A stretch of 64,000 bases of DNA from the NCBI RefSeq assembly GCF_027922145.1, contig NZ_BSFC01000030.1:62001-126000 (forward strand), written 5' to 3'. The DNA comes from Novosphingobium resinovorum (lineage in GTDB: Bacteria > Pseudomonadota > Alphaproteobacteria > Sphingomonadales > Sphingomonadaceae). Every line of letters begins with the position of its first letter. Positions within the stretch are counted from its first letter, which is position 1. Shown here in pieces: positions 1 through 8,225 of this stretch. A model generated the notes under the pieces. That model did no database searches and was not told the origin of the DNA. It worked only from the letters and a program-made list of their open reading frames with translations. Position numbers and translations under genes: made by a program.

Positions 1-171
1 TACTTCATGGAAGCCGATGTGCGCGACGACATTCAAGCGGGCCGCCTGGTCCGGGTGTTAGAAGACTGGACGCCGCCACAGCCGCCGTTGTGCCTATACT
101 ACCCTACCAGGCGAAATCCTTCAGCCGCTTTCAAGGCTTTGATCGACATGGCGCGGCAATCCGCCGGATGA
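1..171 (+). CDS. LysR-family regulator, C-terminal end only
   Basis: The window opens inside a reading frame that runs from base 1 to a TGA at 169-171. Its 56 residues end with LCLYYPTRRNPSAAFKALID followed by MARQSAG, a typical C-terminus of the LysR substrate-binding domain (the last strand and helix before the stop). The DNA-binding part lies outside the window. Nothing can be said about its ligand. The next 177 bases to the crotonase-like gene show no further gene. Confidence 0.8.
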   Translation, partial: YFMEADVRDDIQAGRLVRVLEDWTPPQPPLCLYYPTRRNPSAAFKALIDMARQSAG

Positions 172-348
172 CCATTTGGCGGCGACTGCCTTTGCTAGGA
201 GCGGCAATTGACTGTTCCACGTCTTTTAATGAAATCTGCCGTCATCTGCGGCACCAACAAGCTTCTGGCGCCCGTTCCTGACTCCGTTCTGACCCGTAGG
301 CCCGCTCCCGAAGTAAAGCACCGAGTGAGCCCAATACTAAGGGACAGA

Positions 349-1179
349 TCAGGCACCATGCAAGTTGAAGATCTCTTGCGACCCGTGCCCTTTGAACTCC
401 GCGACCGTCGCCTTCAGCCCCATGGTCGCAAGCTGCGCGCGGATGCGCCGGACTTCGGGTTCGAGATGCAGGATCGCATCGCTTTCGGCGATGGCGGAAA
501 GCGCCTGGTCCCATCCGGCCGCCTCCATCGCGCGGTTGATCGAGCGCTTCTTCATCGCCAGCACGCCGGGCGGGACAAGCGCGATGCGCGATGCCAGTTC
601 CTCGACGCAGGCGACCAGGTTCTCGGCCGGGACCGCGGCGTTGGCCCAGCCCCATTCCACCGCGGTTCGGCCGTCGATGCTGTTGCCCGGCAGGAAGGCG
701 AATTCCTTGGCGCGCCGTCCGCCGACCTGATGAACCCATGTGGGCGCGATGAAGCCGCCGCCGATGGGAATTGTCGGCTCGGTGATCGCGGCATCCTGCG
801 CCACGACGAGGATGTCGGCGAAGCTTGCCATCTGGGCGGCGACGCCGATGCAGTAGCCGTGCACGGCGACGATCACCGGCTTGGGATGGCGCCAGATGTC
901 GCGCCACAGATCGACGTAGCCCGACAAGCGCGTCACGTCTTCCATCGGGCTGCCCTCGGCGTTGTACTGGCCCAGGTCCATCCCCGCGCCAAAGCCCTTG
1001 CCGGCACCGCGAATCCCGATCACCGGCGCGCCGTCCGCCTTGAGATCGCGCAGCACCGTGCCGAACCGGGCGAGCATCCCGCGCGAGAACGCATTGGCCG
1101 CTTCGGGCCGGTCGAGCACGATCCAGTCGATCGCGCTCCCGCGCTCCAGGCGGATTCCATCAATCATACCGTCCGTCAT
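349..1179 (-). CDS. Crotonase-superfamily protein lacking both hydratase glutamates
   Basis: This 276-residue protein has the enoyl-CoA hydratase/isomerase fold: LDRPEAANAFS near residue 20, an oxyanion-hole segment GKGFGAGMDL, and VHGYCIGVAAQMASFADILV. The start at 1179 is chosen because GGGAG lies five bases upstream. In true hydratases the two catalytic glutamates sit in GxxxELAM and in QxGxPE; here these places read VAAQMA and ITEPTIPI, so both are replaced. The protein is therefore more likely a different crotonase activity (isomerase, thioesterase, C-C hydrolase or ring-modifying enzyme) than a hydratase. It follows the tetR gene at 1230-1880 by 50 bases on the same strand, probably as one transcript. 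Family certain, reaction unknown. Confidence 0.85.
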   Translation of the reverse strand: MTDGMIDGIRLERGSAIDWIVLDRPEAANAFSRGMLARFGTVLRDLKADGAPVIGIRGAGKGFGAGMDLGQYNAEGSPMEDVTRLSGYVDLWRDIWRHPKPVIVAVHGYCIGVAAQMASFADILVVAQDAAITEPTIPIGGGFIAPTWVHQVGGRRAKEFAFLPGNSIDGRTAVEWGWANAAVPAENLVACVEELASRIALVPPGVLAMKKRSINRAMEAAGWDQALSAIAESDAILHLEPEVRRIRAQLATMGLKATVAEFKGHGSQEIFNLHGA

Positions 1180-1229
1180 CTTCGCTCCCGTCCTCGTTCT
1201 CGTTTTCGTGTCCGCCGCTCCGGTCGCCG

Positions 1230-1880
1230 TCAGCCCTGCAGCCGGAGCGGCAGGCACATGGCCATGACGATCTGTTCCATCGTGTCCTCCAGCGCGTGCT
1301 CGAAGGTTTCGGGAAATTCGTGCGTTTCCATGCGGCTGTGGCGCACCAGCAGGTTCAGGAACATCAGGCTGACGTTCACCAGCCGGCGCTGCGCGACGGC
1401 GGCGGGAAGGTAATCGACGCGCTGGCGCAGCAGGTCGAGCGCCTGGTTGAGCTGGGGCGGCGCCTCGCCGCCGAAGTGTCCGTATTCGTCCCAGTCGCCA
1501 TGCAGCAGGTACTGCGACAGGAACGTGCCGTAGGAGCGATTGGTCCCGCCGTCGAGGTGGAGCTGCGGCAGCAGGATGACCTCCAGGATCGAACGGGCAT
1601 CCCGCGTGCGTCCGGCCGCCTCCAGCGCGGCGATCATCGCGCCGCGTCCGGGCTCCATCTGGTTCATCCGGAAGTCGAAGATCGCCTGAACCAGACCCTC
1701 GCGAGACCCGAAGTGATACTGCACCGCGAAATGGTTTCCCTGCCCCGCCTTCGACGCGATTTCGCGCATCGAAACGCCCTGGATGCCGACTTCGGCGAAC
1801 AGCCGTTCGCCCGTCAGGATGAGCCGCGTCTTGGGGTCGGCTTCGTCGATATCGGGCGAGATCTGCGGAGTCTCAGCCAT
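1230..1880 (-). CDS. TetR/AcrR-family transcriptional regulator
   Basis: This 216-residue protein has the TetR N-terminal DNA-binding domain: LILTGERLFAEVGIQGVSMREIASKAGQGNHFAVQYHFGS at about residues 18-57, the usual helix-turn-helix with YHFGSREGLVQAIF. The C-terminal ligand domain is unassigned. ATG 1880 is chosen because the TetR domain begins right after it, although the ribosome site (GAAGAG) is weak. A perfect 14-base palindrome sits 27 bases upstream, as expected for self-repression. It lies upstream of a crotonase on the same strand and divergent from the diketocamphane-type oxygenase gene at 2243. In Pseudomonas camphor catabolism the repressor CamR is also a TetR protein, which is a parallel and not proof of function. 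Confidence 0.9.
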   Translation of the reverse strand: MAETPQISPDIDEADPKTRLILTGERLFAEVGIQGVSMREIASKAGQGNHFAVQYHFGSREGLVQAIFDFRMNQMEPGRGAMIAALEAAGRTRDARSILEVILLPQLHLDGGTNRSYGTFLSQYLLHGDWDEYGHFGGEAPPQLNQALDLLRQRVDYLPAAVAQRRLVNVSLMFLNLLVRHSRMETHEFPETFEHALEDTMEQIVMAMCLPLRLQG

Positions 1881-1906
1881 TTTGTACGCTCTTCGGAATA
1901 AGTCAC

Positions 1907-1920
1907 CTGTTTGCAAACAG
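1907..1920. promoter_or_regulatory. Perfect palindrome, likely operator of the adjacent tetR gene
   Basis: CTGTTTGCAAACAG is a perfect 14-base inverted repeat 27 bases before the tetR start codon at 1880. Position and symmetry fit a TetR dimer site. It differs from the CTAAT-N4-ATTAG dyads found elsewhere in region 1, so it may serve only this regulator. Confidence 0.65.
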
Positions 1921-2168
1921 ACATGCTTATGAGGCAGGAATGGCAAGGATGCCAAGCGTTTTAAGCTGACGCCGCGACTTTTCGGGGCGCTGCATCGTTG
2001 CTGGCGGTGCTGACCTGATGACGGTAGATCATTGGAGAACATACCTGAAAAAGCCGGTTTATGTTGCAGATTCTAAGAGAATGCGGCCGATATGCCGCAT
2101 CGTGCCTGCTCGCCGCCGGTGTCGATCGATCTTCCGAATTTCACTTTACAAGTGTTTTAAATTCCGTA

Positions 2169-2186
2169 GCCTATCACTCGTTAGGC
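2169..2186. promoter_or_regulatory. Dyad upstream of the diketocamphane-type oxygenase gene
   Basis: GCCTATCACTCGTTAGGC has GCCTA/TAGGC arms and is centred about 66 bases before the ATG at 2243. It has the same layout as the dyads at 6265-6280 and 14709-14724 (six-base arm, four-base spacer, six-base arm), though less symmetric inside. It is probably a member of one operator family. Confidence 0.5.
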
Positions 2187-2242
2187 TGCTTCGCCGGATT
2201 CGCGGGTGGCCACCAGGACAGAAACGAAGAAGGAGAGCGCTG

Positions 2243-3379
2243 ATGGTCATGCAGACCGGCCTTATTTTCCACCCCTACATGCGACCGGGCCGCACGGCCC
2301 GCCAGACCTTCGACTGGGGCGTGCAAAGCTCCATCGCCTGCGACAAGGCGGGTTTCGACACGATGATGATCTCCGAGCACGCCTCGCAGATCTGGGAGAA
2401 CATCCCCAACCCCGAACTCATCATCGCCGCCGCCGCACTGCAGACCGAAAACATCAGCTTCGCGCCGATGGCTCACATCCTGCCGCACCAGCACCCGACC
2501 AAGCTGGCGGTGATGGTTGGCTGGCTGTCGCAGATCCTGGAGGGTCGCTTCTTCATGGGCATCGGCGCGGGCGCCTATCCGCAGGCGTCCTACATGCACG
2601 GCATCAAGGACGCCGAGCCCAAGATGCTCAACGACATGGTGCGTGAATCGCTCTCGATCATGGAGAAGATCTGGGCGCGCGAGCCGTTCTTCTTCGAGGG
2701 CAAGTACTGGAACGCCGGCTTCCCGCAGGAAGACGCGCCCGAGACCGAGGAAGACGAGCAGCACATGCTGGCCGATTTTGCGCCGTGGAACGGGGCGTTC
2801 CCGGAAATCGCGGTGACCGGCTTCAGCTCCAATTCCCCGTCGATGAAGCTGGCCGGCGAGCGCAACTTCAAGCCGGTCTCGATCTACTCGGGCATCGATG
2901 CGCTGAAGCGTCACTGGGAGATCTATTCCGAAGCGAACATCGCCGCCGGCTTCACGCCCGACCGCGCGCGCCATGCGGTCTCGCACACCATCTTCTGCGC
3001 CGATACCGACGCGGAGGCGAAGCGCGAGGTGATGGAAGGCCCGATCGGCTACTGCTTCGAACGCTACCTGATCCCGATCTGGAAGCGTTTCGGCATGATG
3101 GACGGGTTCGCCAAGGACCACGGCATCGACCCGAACGACGCCGATCTGGAATTCCTGGTCGACAAGGTCTTCGTGGTCGGCTCGCCGGACACGGTCGTCG
3201 ACAAGCTCAACGTGCTGTTCGAGCAGTGCGGCGGCTGGGGCACGCTGCAGGTGGAATCGCACGACTATTACGACAACCCGGAGCCCTGGTTCCATTCGCT
3301 GAACCTGCTGGCCAAGGAAGTGGCACCGCGCGTCAAGTTGCCCGAGGGCAGCAAGGCACCCGCGACCGCAGACGCCTGA
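2243..3379 (+). CDS. Luciferase-like FMN monooxygenase similar to diketocamphane monooxygenase
   Basis: This 378-residue protein belongs to the luciferase-like flavin monooxygenases. From memory it follows the oxygenating subunit of 2,5-diketocamphane monooxygenase closely along its length: RTARQTFDW at the N-terminus, WENIPNPELII, ISFAPMAHILPHQHPTKLAV, GWLSQILEGRFF, IMEKIWAREPF, AVTGFSSNSPSMKLAGERN, and the end DNPEPWFHSL. Those enzymes are type II Baeyer-Villiger monooxygenases that turn bicyclic terpene ketones into lactones with FMNH2 from a separate reductase. ATG 2243 is chosen because AAGGAGAG lies at 2229-2236. A lactonase-family gene, a flavin reductase, a CYP101-like P450 and a zinc ADH nearby fit such a pathway. 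The true substrate may be another cyclic terpenoid. Confidence 0.88.
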   Translation: MVMQTGLIFHPYMRPGRTARQTFDWGVQSSIACDKAGFDTMMISEHASQIWENIPNPELIIAAAALQTENISFAPMAHILPHQHPTKLAVMVGWLSQILEGRFFMGIGAGAYPQASYMHGIKDAEPKMLNDMVRESLSIMEKIWAREPFFFEGKYWNAGFPQEDAPETEEDEQHMLADFAPWNGAFPEIAVTGFSSNSPSMKLAGERNFKPVSIYSGIDALKRHWEIYSEANIAAGFTPDRARHAVSHTIFCADTDAEAKREVMEGPIGYCFERYLIPIWKRFGMMDGFAKDHGIDPNDADLEFLVDKVFVVGSPDTVVDKLNVLFEQCGGWGTLQVESHDYYDNPEPWFHSLNLLAKEVAPRVKLPEGSKAPATADA

Positions 3380-3408
3380 TTATCCGCCCGGACTCTCTCC
3401 GGCTACCT

Positions 3409-3438
3409 GAGGCGCCGTGGCAACGCGGCGCCTCTTTT
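3409..3438 (+). terminator. Rho-independent terminator
   Basis: A nine-base perfect stem, GAGGCGCCG/CGGCGCCTC, with an eight-base loop is followed by TTTT. It begins 30 bases after the stop codon of the monooxygenase gene at 2243-3379. Confidence 0.85.
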
Positions 3439-3495
3439 CGTGTTTGGGGGGACGGGGCGAATAACGCTCCAGGGCGCGATGGTGCCCCGGAGGCG

Positions 3496-4071
3496 TCAGG
3501 GCGCGAAGCCGCCGAGGAAGAGGTCGGCCGCCTGGTTCGCGATCTGGGTGGGGCCGAGGCGTCCGGCGCGATACCAGCTCGGGCAGGAGTCGAGCATGGC
3601 GATCAGGAACTTGCGTGCCACGGTGGTCTGCGCATCGTTGCCGGAAGGGCTGGCGGCGACGAGCAGGTCGCGCCAGTAGCTGTCGAACGTCGCGTAGGCG
3701 GCGAGGACACGCTGCTTCATCTCGCTGGGAAGATCGCCGAACGACCGCGCCACGGCGGAGGAATAGTCGTCGCCGGAGAGCAGGAACTCGACATGGGCGA
3801 CGATCGCGGCGCGCAGGCGATCGACCGGCGCGGTTTCGGGACCGAGCACTTCCACTTTCGCGACGATATGGCGCGTATTGCGGTATATGCCGGAGAGCAT
3901 CACCTCTTCGACCACTTCGTCCTTGGACTTGAAATGGTGATAGATGCTGGGCGCCAGCATGCCCGCGCCCTGAGCGATCTCGCTCAACCGGGCGGCGCCG
4001 AAGCCCTTGGTCCGCAGAATGAAGGCTGCGGAATCGAGAATGCGTTTCCTGCCGGAGTCACCGTCGCTCAT
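3496..4071 (-). CDS. TetR/AcrR-family transcriptional regulator
   Basis: This 191-residue protein has a TetR DNA-binding domain in its first 50 residues (KRILDSAAFILRTKGFGAARL, then IAQGAG, then IYHHFKSKDEVVEEVML). The C-terminal half has the general shape of KstR2-type lipid-related regulators, but I cannot assign the ligand. It is the last gene of a three-gene run on the minus strand: luciferase-like oxygenase, SMP-30 lactonase, tetR, with gaps of about 55 bases. It is a good candidate for the protein that binds the CTAAT-N4-ATTAG dyads of region 1, because one such dyad lies at the head of its own transcript. The other TetR gene at 1230 has its own different palindrome. Confidence 0.9.
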   Translation of the reverse strand: MSDGDSGRKRILDSAAFILRTKGFGAARLSEIAQGAGMLAPSIYHHFKSKDEVVEEVMLSGIYRNTRHIVAKVEVLGPETAPVDRLRAAIVAHVEFLLSGDDYSSAVARSFGDLPSEMKQRVLAAYATFDSYWRDLLVAASPSGNDAQTTVARKFLIAMLDSCPSWYRAGRLGPTQIANQAADLFLGGFAP

Positions 4072-4125
4072 ATCTGCCGAATAGCCGTTCGGGAGCCTAA
4101 TGGAAGCCCCGATTGCGCGGAAGGG

Positions 4126-5061
4126 TCATCCGGCAAAGGGAATTGTCGGCAGGCCTGCGACGGGGGGCGAGAGAATTTCGAACAGTCCGCCGGCCAGCGG
4201 CTCCTGGGCAAAGCGCGCATCGGAATACCCCTGCGATCCGGTGACGAGGAACAGGCGGTCGTGGTTCGCGCCGCCGAAGGCGGGGCGCAGGCCCCGCATC
4301 ACCGGTAGCTGGCGTTCTTCCAGCAAGGTGGCGTCCGGCGCGAAGCGGCGCAGCTTCCAGCTTTCGTAGAAGGCCATCCAGATGCAGCCCTCGACATCGA
4401 CCGCCATGCCGTCGGGATAGCCGTCCTCGGGCGTGAAGTTGAGGAAGTCGCGGCGGTTGGACAATTCGCCGTTGTCGTCGAGGTCGTAGGCCCAGGTGAC
4501 CAGCGGCATGGAATCGTTGACGTAGGCGGTGCGCCCGTCCGGGCTGAACGCCGGGCCGTTGGCGGTGACGATGCCGCGCTCTTGCGTCGAGACCGAGCCG
4601 TCCGCGTCCAGGCGATAGAGTTCGCCGGTACTGCGCACGTCGAAGTCCTTGAGCGAGCTTTCCTTGTCGTCGGCGGTGGTGCTGTCGTCCCACTGCGCGG
4701 TGTCGCACGATCCGGTCCAGTAGCGGCCCTTGCGGTCGGTCACGCCGTCGTTGAGGCGCGCTTTGCCGGGGTCGGGGATCGGGTGGAGGATCGGTTTGTA
4801 AAGCTGCCGGGCAGGGTCGAGATGCACCAGCCCGTCGGCGCTGGAGGCGATGAAGCCGCCGCTTGCACGCGGGGCCAGCGCGCTGACCCACGCAGGCGTG
4901 GACCAGCTTTGCTTGCGGCCGGTTTCAAGCGCGTACCAGTGGACGGCGGGCGCCTCGATATCGACCCAGTAGATGCAACCGTCGCGGGCATCCCATACCG
5001 TGCTTTCGCCCAGGATCGCCTTGGCGTCCCACAGGCAGCGCCAGCCATCGCCTTCCATCAT
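4126..5061 (-). CDS. SMP-30/gluconolactonase-family lactonase
   Basis: This 311-residue six-bladed beta-propeller belongs to the SMP-30/gluconolactonase/LRE family. The usual metal ligands can be placed: Glu in LGESTVWD, Asn in RLNDGVTDRKGRYWTG, Asn in TANGPAFSPDG and Asp in YPDGMAVDVEGCIWMAFY. Family members open lactones with one divalent metal ion. It lies between a luciferase-like oxygenase (5117) and a tetR gene. Because the locus holds a diketocamphane-type Baeyer-Villiger enzyme that would make a lactone, ring opening of that lactone is the simplest role, by inference. ATG 5061 has GGAGAG eight bases upstream; a second ATG follows at once. Confidence 0.88.
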   Translation of the reverse strand: MMEGDGWRCLWDAKAILGESTVWDARDGCIYWVDIEAPAVHWYALETGRKQSWSTPAWVSALAPRASGGFIASSADGLVHLDPARQLYKPILHPIPDPGKARLNDGVTDRKGRYWTGSCDTAQWDDSTTADDKESSLKDFDVRSTGELYRLDADGSVSTQERGIVTANGPAFSPDGRTAYVNDSMPLVTWAYDLDDNGELSNRRDFLNFTPEDGYPDGMAVDVEGCIWMAFYESWKLRRFAPDATLLEERQLPVMRGLRPAFGGANHDRLFLVTGSQGYSDARFAQEPLAGGLFEILSPPVAGLPTIPFAG

Positions 5062-5116
5062 CGCGCATTCTCTCCGGTCTTCGCCGTGTGCCCGGCGTGT
5101 CAGGTCTGGTCGTGGA

Positions 5117-6229
5117 TCAGCCGGCCGTTTGCAAGCCCGCCGCGCTCTCCACCGGATCGACCGAAACGTCGATGTCCTTGAGCGCGGGGAGTACCTTGCG
5201 GGCGATCAGCTCGTAGTTTTCGAGGCCGACGTCGAAGGGCATGTCGCCGAACTGGGTATAGATGATGAACTTGCCCACGTCGAAGCGCTCCTTCATCACC
5301 TTGAGCTTCTCGACCACTTCCTCGGGCCGGCCCCAGATCTGCAGGTCGGCGAGGAATTCGTTGAACTTCTCGATCCCGTGCTTCTCGACGCTGCGGGCGA
5401 GGGCGCCGTAGTATTCGTAGCCCTCAATGTTGGCGAATTCCTTGTTGCCGAACTGGTAGAACGACGAGGTCGAGCGGGCATATTCGACAAGGTACTTGTC
5501 GCGCATCTCCTTGGCCTTGGCGGCGTCCTCGTTGGCGGCGATGAAGCATACGACGACGGGCTTGGGCGCATTGCGGCCGTTCACCGCCTTGAACCGGTCG
5601 CGATAGGTGGCGAGATCCTCGTCCACCTTGTCCCACGGCTTCTGGGCGATGATCATCAGGCCGACGTCGAGGTTGGCCATCAGCTTCACGGACTCCGGCG
5701 AGACGGCCGAGGCGAAGACGCGGCCGCGATAGCTGGAATAAGGGCGCGGGCGCAGTTCGACGCGGGGCTGCTTCAGATAGTCGCCGTCGTATTCCATCAC
5801 GCCGGTTTCGAGGCCCTGCAGCAGCGCCTCCGCATATTCGCGGAACCGCTTGCGCGCCTCGCCCATGGGGACGCCGAAGCCGTCGAACTCTTCCTTGCCG
5901 AGACCGCGCCCCATGCCGAGCACCGCGCGGCCTTCGGAGAACTGGTCGAGCAGCAGGAAGCTCTCGGCGATGCGCACCGGGTTCTGCCAGGGCAGCACGG
6001 TGACGGTGGTGCCCAGCTTGATGCGCTTGGTCTGGCCCGCGACCCATGAAAGGAACTGCGGCACGTTGGGGGTCATCATGTAGCCGGTGAAGTGGTGCTC
6101 CGGCGTCCAGACGGAATCGAAGCCCTGGTCTTCCGCGCGCGCCGCGAGCGAAAGTTCGTGCCGGAACACGTCAACGTCCGACACCTGATCGTGCAGGTTC
6201 TGAAACGTCAGCCCCAACCCAACTTCCAT
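5117..6229 (-). CDS. Luciferase-like class flavin-dependent monooxygenase
   Basis: This 370-residue luciferase-like monooxygenase is of the alkanal-monooxygenase type. The FDSVWTPEHHFTGYMMTP segment and the GRAVLGMGRGLGKEEFDGFG segment are standard for the TIM-barrel fold that binds FMN or F420. It differs clearly from the diketocamphane-type protein at 2243, so the locus has two unrelated oxygenases of this superfamily. It heads the minus-strand transcript oxygenase, SMP-30 lactonase, tetR. A CCTAAT-N4-ATTAGG dyad is centred 44 bases before the start codon, where a repressor could block transcription. It may act on a later ketone or aldehyde of the pathway; the substrate is unknown. Confidence 0.87.
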   Translation of the reverse strand: MEVGLGLTFQNLHDQVSDVDVFRHELSLAARAEDQGFDSVWTPEHHFTGYMMTPNVPQFLSWVAGQTKRIKLGTTVTVLPWQNPVRIAESFLLLDQFSEGRAVLGMGRGLGKEEFDGFGVPMGEARKRFREYAEALLQGLETGVMEYDGDYLKQPRVELRPRPYSSYRGRVFASAVSPESVKLMANLDVGLMIIAQKPWDKVDEDLATYRDRFKAVNGRNAPKPVVVCFIAANEDAAKAKEMRDKYLVEYARSTSSFYQFGNKEFANIEGYEYYGALARSVEKHGIEKFNEFLADLQIWGRPEEVVEKLKVMKERFDVGKFIIYTQFGDMPFDVGLENYELIARKVLPALKDIDVSVDPVESAAGLQTAG

Positions 6230-6264
6230 GACTCGATCTCCAATCCTTGATTCGTTGCGTTCAA

Positions 6265-6280
6265 CCTAATATGCATTAGG
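6265..6280. promoter_or_regulatory. CTAAT-N4-ATTAG operator upstream of luciferase-like oxygenase
   Basis: CCTAATATGCATTAGG has perfect six-base arms around a four-base spacer, between the divergent genes at 6229 and 6496. The same arms, except for the outer base, occur at 14709-14724. This is a good candidate TetR-type site. Confidence 0.65.
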
Positions 6281-6468
6281 CGATCAATGCAAGGCTGTTT
6301 TTACGAGCGAGGCGGGCTGGCGAGGCACGCGGGCAAATCCCGAAAAGACCGGAAGTCTTCCCAAATATCCCTGTAAACAGGCCGTCATTCTATCCAAAGC
6401 GTACGAATTGCGGCGTTCCGGAAGCGATCGCACGGACTGGCTTGACCGCAGCACCTGTCGTGGAATAA

Positions 6469-6484
6469 TTTAACGAGAGTTAGG
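6469..6484. promoter_or_regulatory. Weaker dyad next to the ligase ribosome-binding site
   Basis: TTTAACGAGAGTTAGG has TAAC/GTTA arms with a four-base spacer and ends where the ribosome site of the ligase gene begins. In reverse it resembles the dyad at 2169-2186 at 12 of 16 positions, so it may be a further site for the same regulator. Confidence 0.4.
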
Positions 6485-6495
6485 GAGAAGTTGTG

Positions 6496-8199
6496 ATGAC
6501 GAGCATGGGCACCGTGACGAGCCGCAGGCGGGCGATGGCCGACCGGCATCCCGAATGGCTGTCGTGGACGCTGCACGCCTATCTCGACTGGACGCTGGCG
6601 GATCTTGCCGAGCGGCCGCTGGTCGTCACGGACGGCGAAGTGCTCGATTACGGATCGGTCGCGGCGCTGTCTCGCAAGCTGGCTTCGGGGCTGGCGGCGC
6701 GCGGCATTGCGGCCGGGGACCGCGTGGGCCTCGTCATGGCGAACGACCCGATGACGGTGCCGCTGCTCTTCGCGATCTGGCGCGCAGGCGCGGTGGCGGT
6801 GCCGATCAACACGCTCTATCGGCCCGACGAACTGGCTTATGCCGTGCGTGAGGCCGGGTGCGCGCTGCTCGTGGTGATGCGCAGTTTCGGCTCGCGCGAT
6901 TTTCCGGCGATGCTCGATGATGTCCTGCCCGGCTGGCTGGGCGGCGCCTGCGCCGATGCGCCCGAACTCAAGGGCGGGCTGGTGTTCGATCGCGACGCTC
7001 CGGCCGATTTCGTGCAGGCGCTTGCCGGCGATGGCGATGCCGGAGAGATCGCCGTGCCCGTCTCGGCGGACGACCTTGCGGTGATCATGTTCACCTCCGG
7101 CACGACCGGATCGCCCAAGGGCGTCGCCATCACGCACGACAACCTCATGCGTGCGGCCTATGCGGGCGCCTATCACCAGGCGTTCGAGGAGGGGCGCCGG
7201 GCGGTGTTCTCCTTGCCGCTCTACCATGGGTTCGGCCTGGTGGTCGGGCTGCTTTCGGGCATGGTGGTGGGCGGGGCGATCATTCCCCTGCTGAAGTTCG
7301 ATCCGCACGCGATCCTCACCGCGATCGGGCGGCACCGCGCGACGTACCTGATGGGCGTGCCGACGATGACGATCGCCCTGCTGGAACAGGCGGAAAAGGA
7401 AAGCTACGACTTCTCCTCGCTCACCGCGATCCACAGCGCAGCCGCGCCGACGCCGAGCTGGGTCTGGAAAAGGATCCAGGCGACCTTCGGGTGCGAGGAC
7501 ATCATCACCAGCTATGGCCAGACCGAAGTGACGGCGACGGTGGTGTGTACAAGCCCCGGCGATCCGATCGACGTGGTATCCGAAACGCAGGGGTGCATCG
7601 TCGATGCGGGCATCGCGGGCATGCCCGATCAGGGCGGCCGCATCGCCGAATTCAAGACGATCGACCCGGAAACCGGCGCCGATCTGCCCTGGGGCAGTCC
7701 CGGCGAACTGTGCTGCCGCAGTCCGATGAACAGCAAGGGCTACTTCCGCCGTCCCGACGCCACCGCCGAACTGTTCCTGCCCGGCGGGTGGATACGGATG
7801 GGCGACCTCGGCCAGTTCCGCGCGGACGGCAACCTGTTCCTGACCGGCCGTTCCAAGGAACTCTACAAGAGCCGGGGCGAACTGGTCTCGCCCAAGGAAC
7901 TGGAGCAGTTGCTGACCCGCCATCCGGACATTTCGCAAGCGTTCTTCATCGGCATGCCCGATGATCGCTATGGCGAGTGCGGTTGCGCATGGGTCGTGCG
8001 GGCGCAGGGGAGCGCGATCTCCGCGCGCGAAATCGAGGCGTTCCTGGCTGGGCAGGTGGCCGCGTACAAGCTGCCGCGCGACATCTGGTTCATCACCGAC
8101 GAGGAACTGCCCAAGACCGGCACCGGCAAGGTCCAGAAGGCGCAGCTCAAGGAAAAGGCGCTGAAGCTGGTCTGGGACATGTCCGTCAGCAGAGCGTGA
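6496..8199 (+). CDS. AMP-binding acyl-CoA ligase
   Basis: This 567-residue acid:CoA ligase of the ANL superfamily activates a carboxylic acid with ATP and CoA. All core motifs are present: FTSGTTGSPKGVA (phosphate loop, residue ~200), YGQTEVTATV, MGDLGQF, LTGRSKELYKSRGELVSPKE and the catalytic lysine in PKTGTGKVQK near the C-terminus. ATG 6496 is chosen because AGGGAGAAG ends six bases earlier; a GTG at 6493 is the alternative. The ribB-like gene follows 26 bases later on the same strand. In camphor-type pathways a CoA ligase activates the ring-opened acid after the Baeyer-Villiger steps, and this gene is well placed for that. It diverges from the oxygenase gene at 5117-6229. Confidence 0.9.
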   Translation: MTSMGTVTSRRRAMADRHPEWLSWTLHAYLDWTLADLAERPLVVTDGEVLDYGSVAALSRKLASGLAARGIAAGDRVGLVMANDPMTVPLLFAIWRAGAVAVPINTLYRPDELAYAVREAGCALLVVMRSFGSRDFPAMLDDVLPGWLGGACADAPELKGGLVFDRDAPADFVQALAGDGDAGEIAVPVSADDLAVIMFTSGTTGSPKGVAITHDNLMRAAYAGAYHQAFEEGRRAVFSLPLYHGFGLVVGLLSGMVVGGAIIPLLKFDPHAILTAIGRHRATYLMGVPTMTIALLEQAEKESYDFSSLTAIHSAAAPTPSWVWKRIQATFGCEDIITSYGQTEVTATVVCTSPGDPIDVVSETQGCIVDAGIAGMPDQGGRIAEFKTIDPETGADLPWGSPGELCCRSPMNSKGYFRRPDATAELFLPGGWIRMGDLGQFRADGNLFLTGRSKELYKSRGELVSPKELEQLLTRHPDISQAFFIGMPDDRYGECGCAWVVRAQGSAISAREIEAFLAGQVAAYKLPRDIWFITDEELPKTGTGKVQKAQLKEKALKLVWDMSVSRA

Positions 8200-8225
8200 A
8201 GACACATAACACAAGGATGAGAGGA

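Noticed and set aside
6385..8214. A 609-codon frame antisense to the CoA ligase gene
   Set aside because: The ligase motifs on the plus strand are complete, and the antisense product has no recognisable domain and biased composition.
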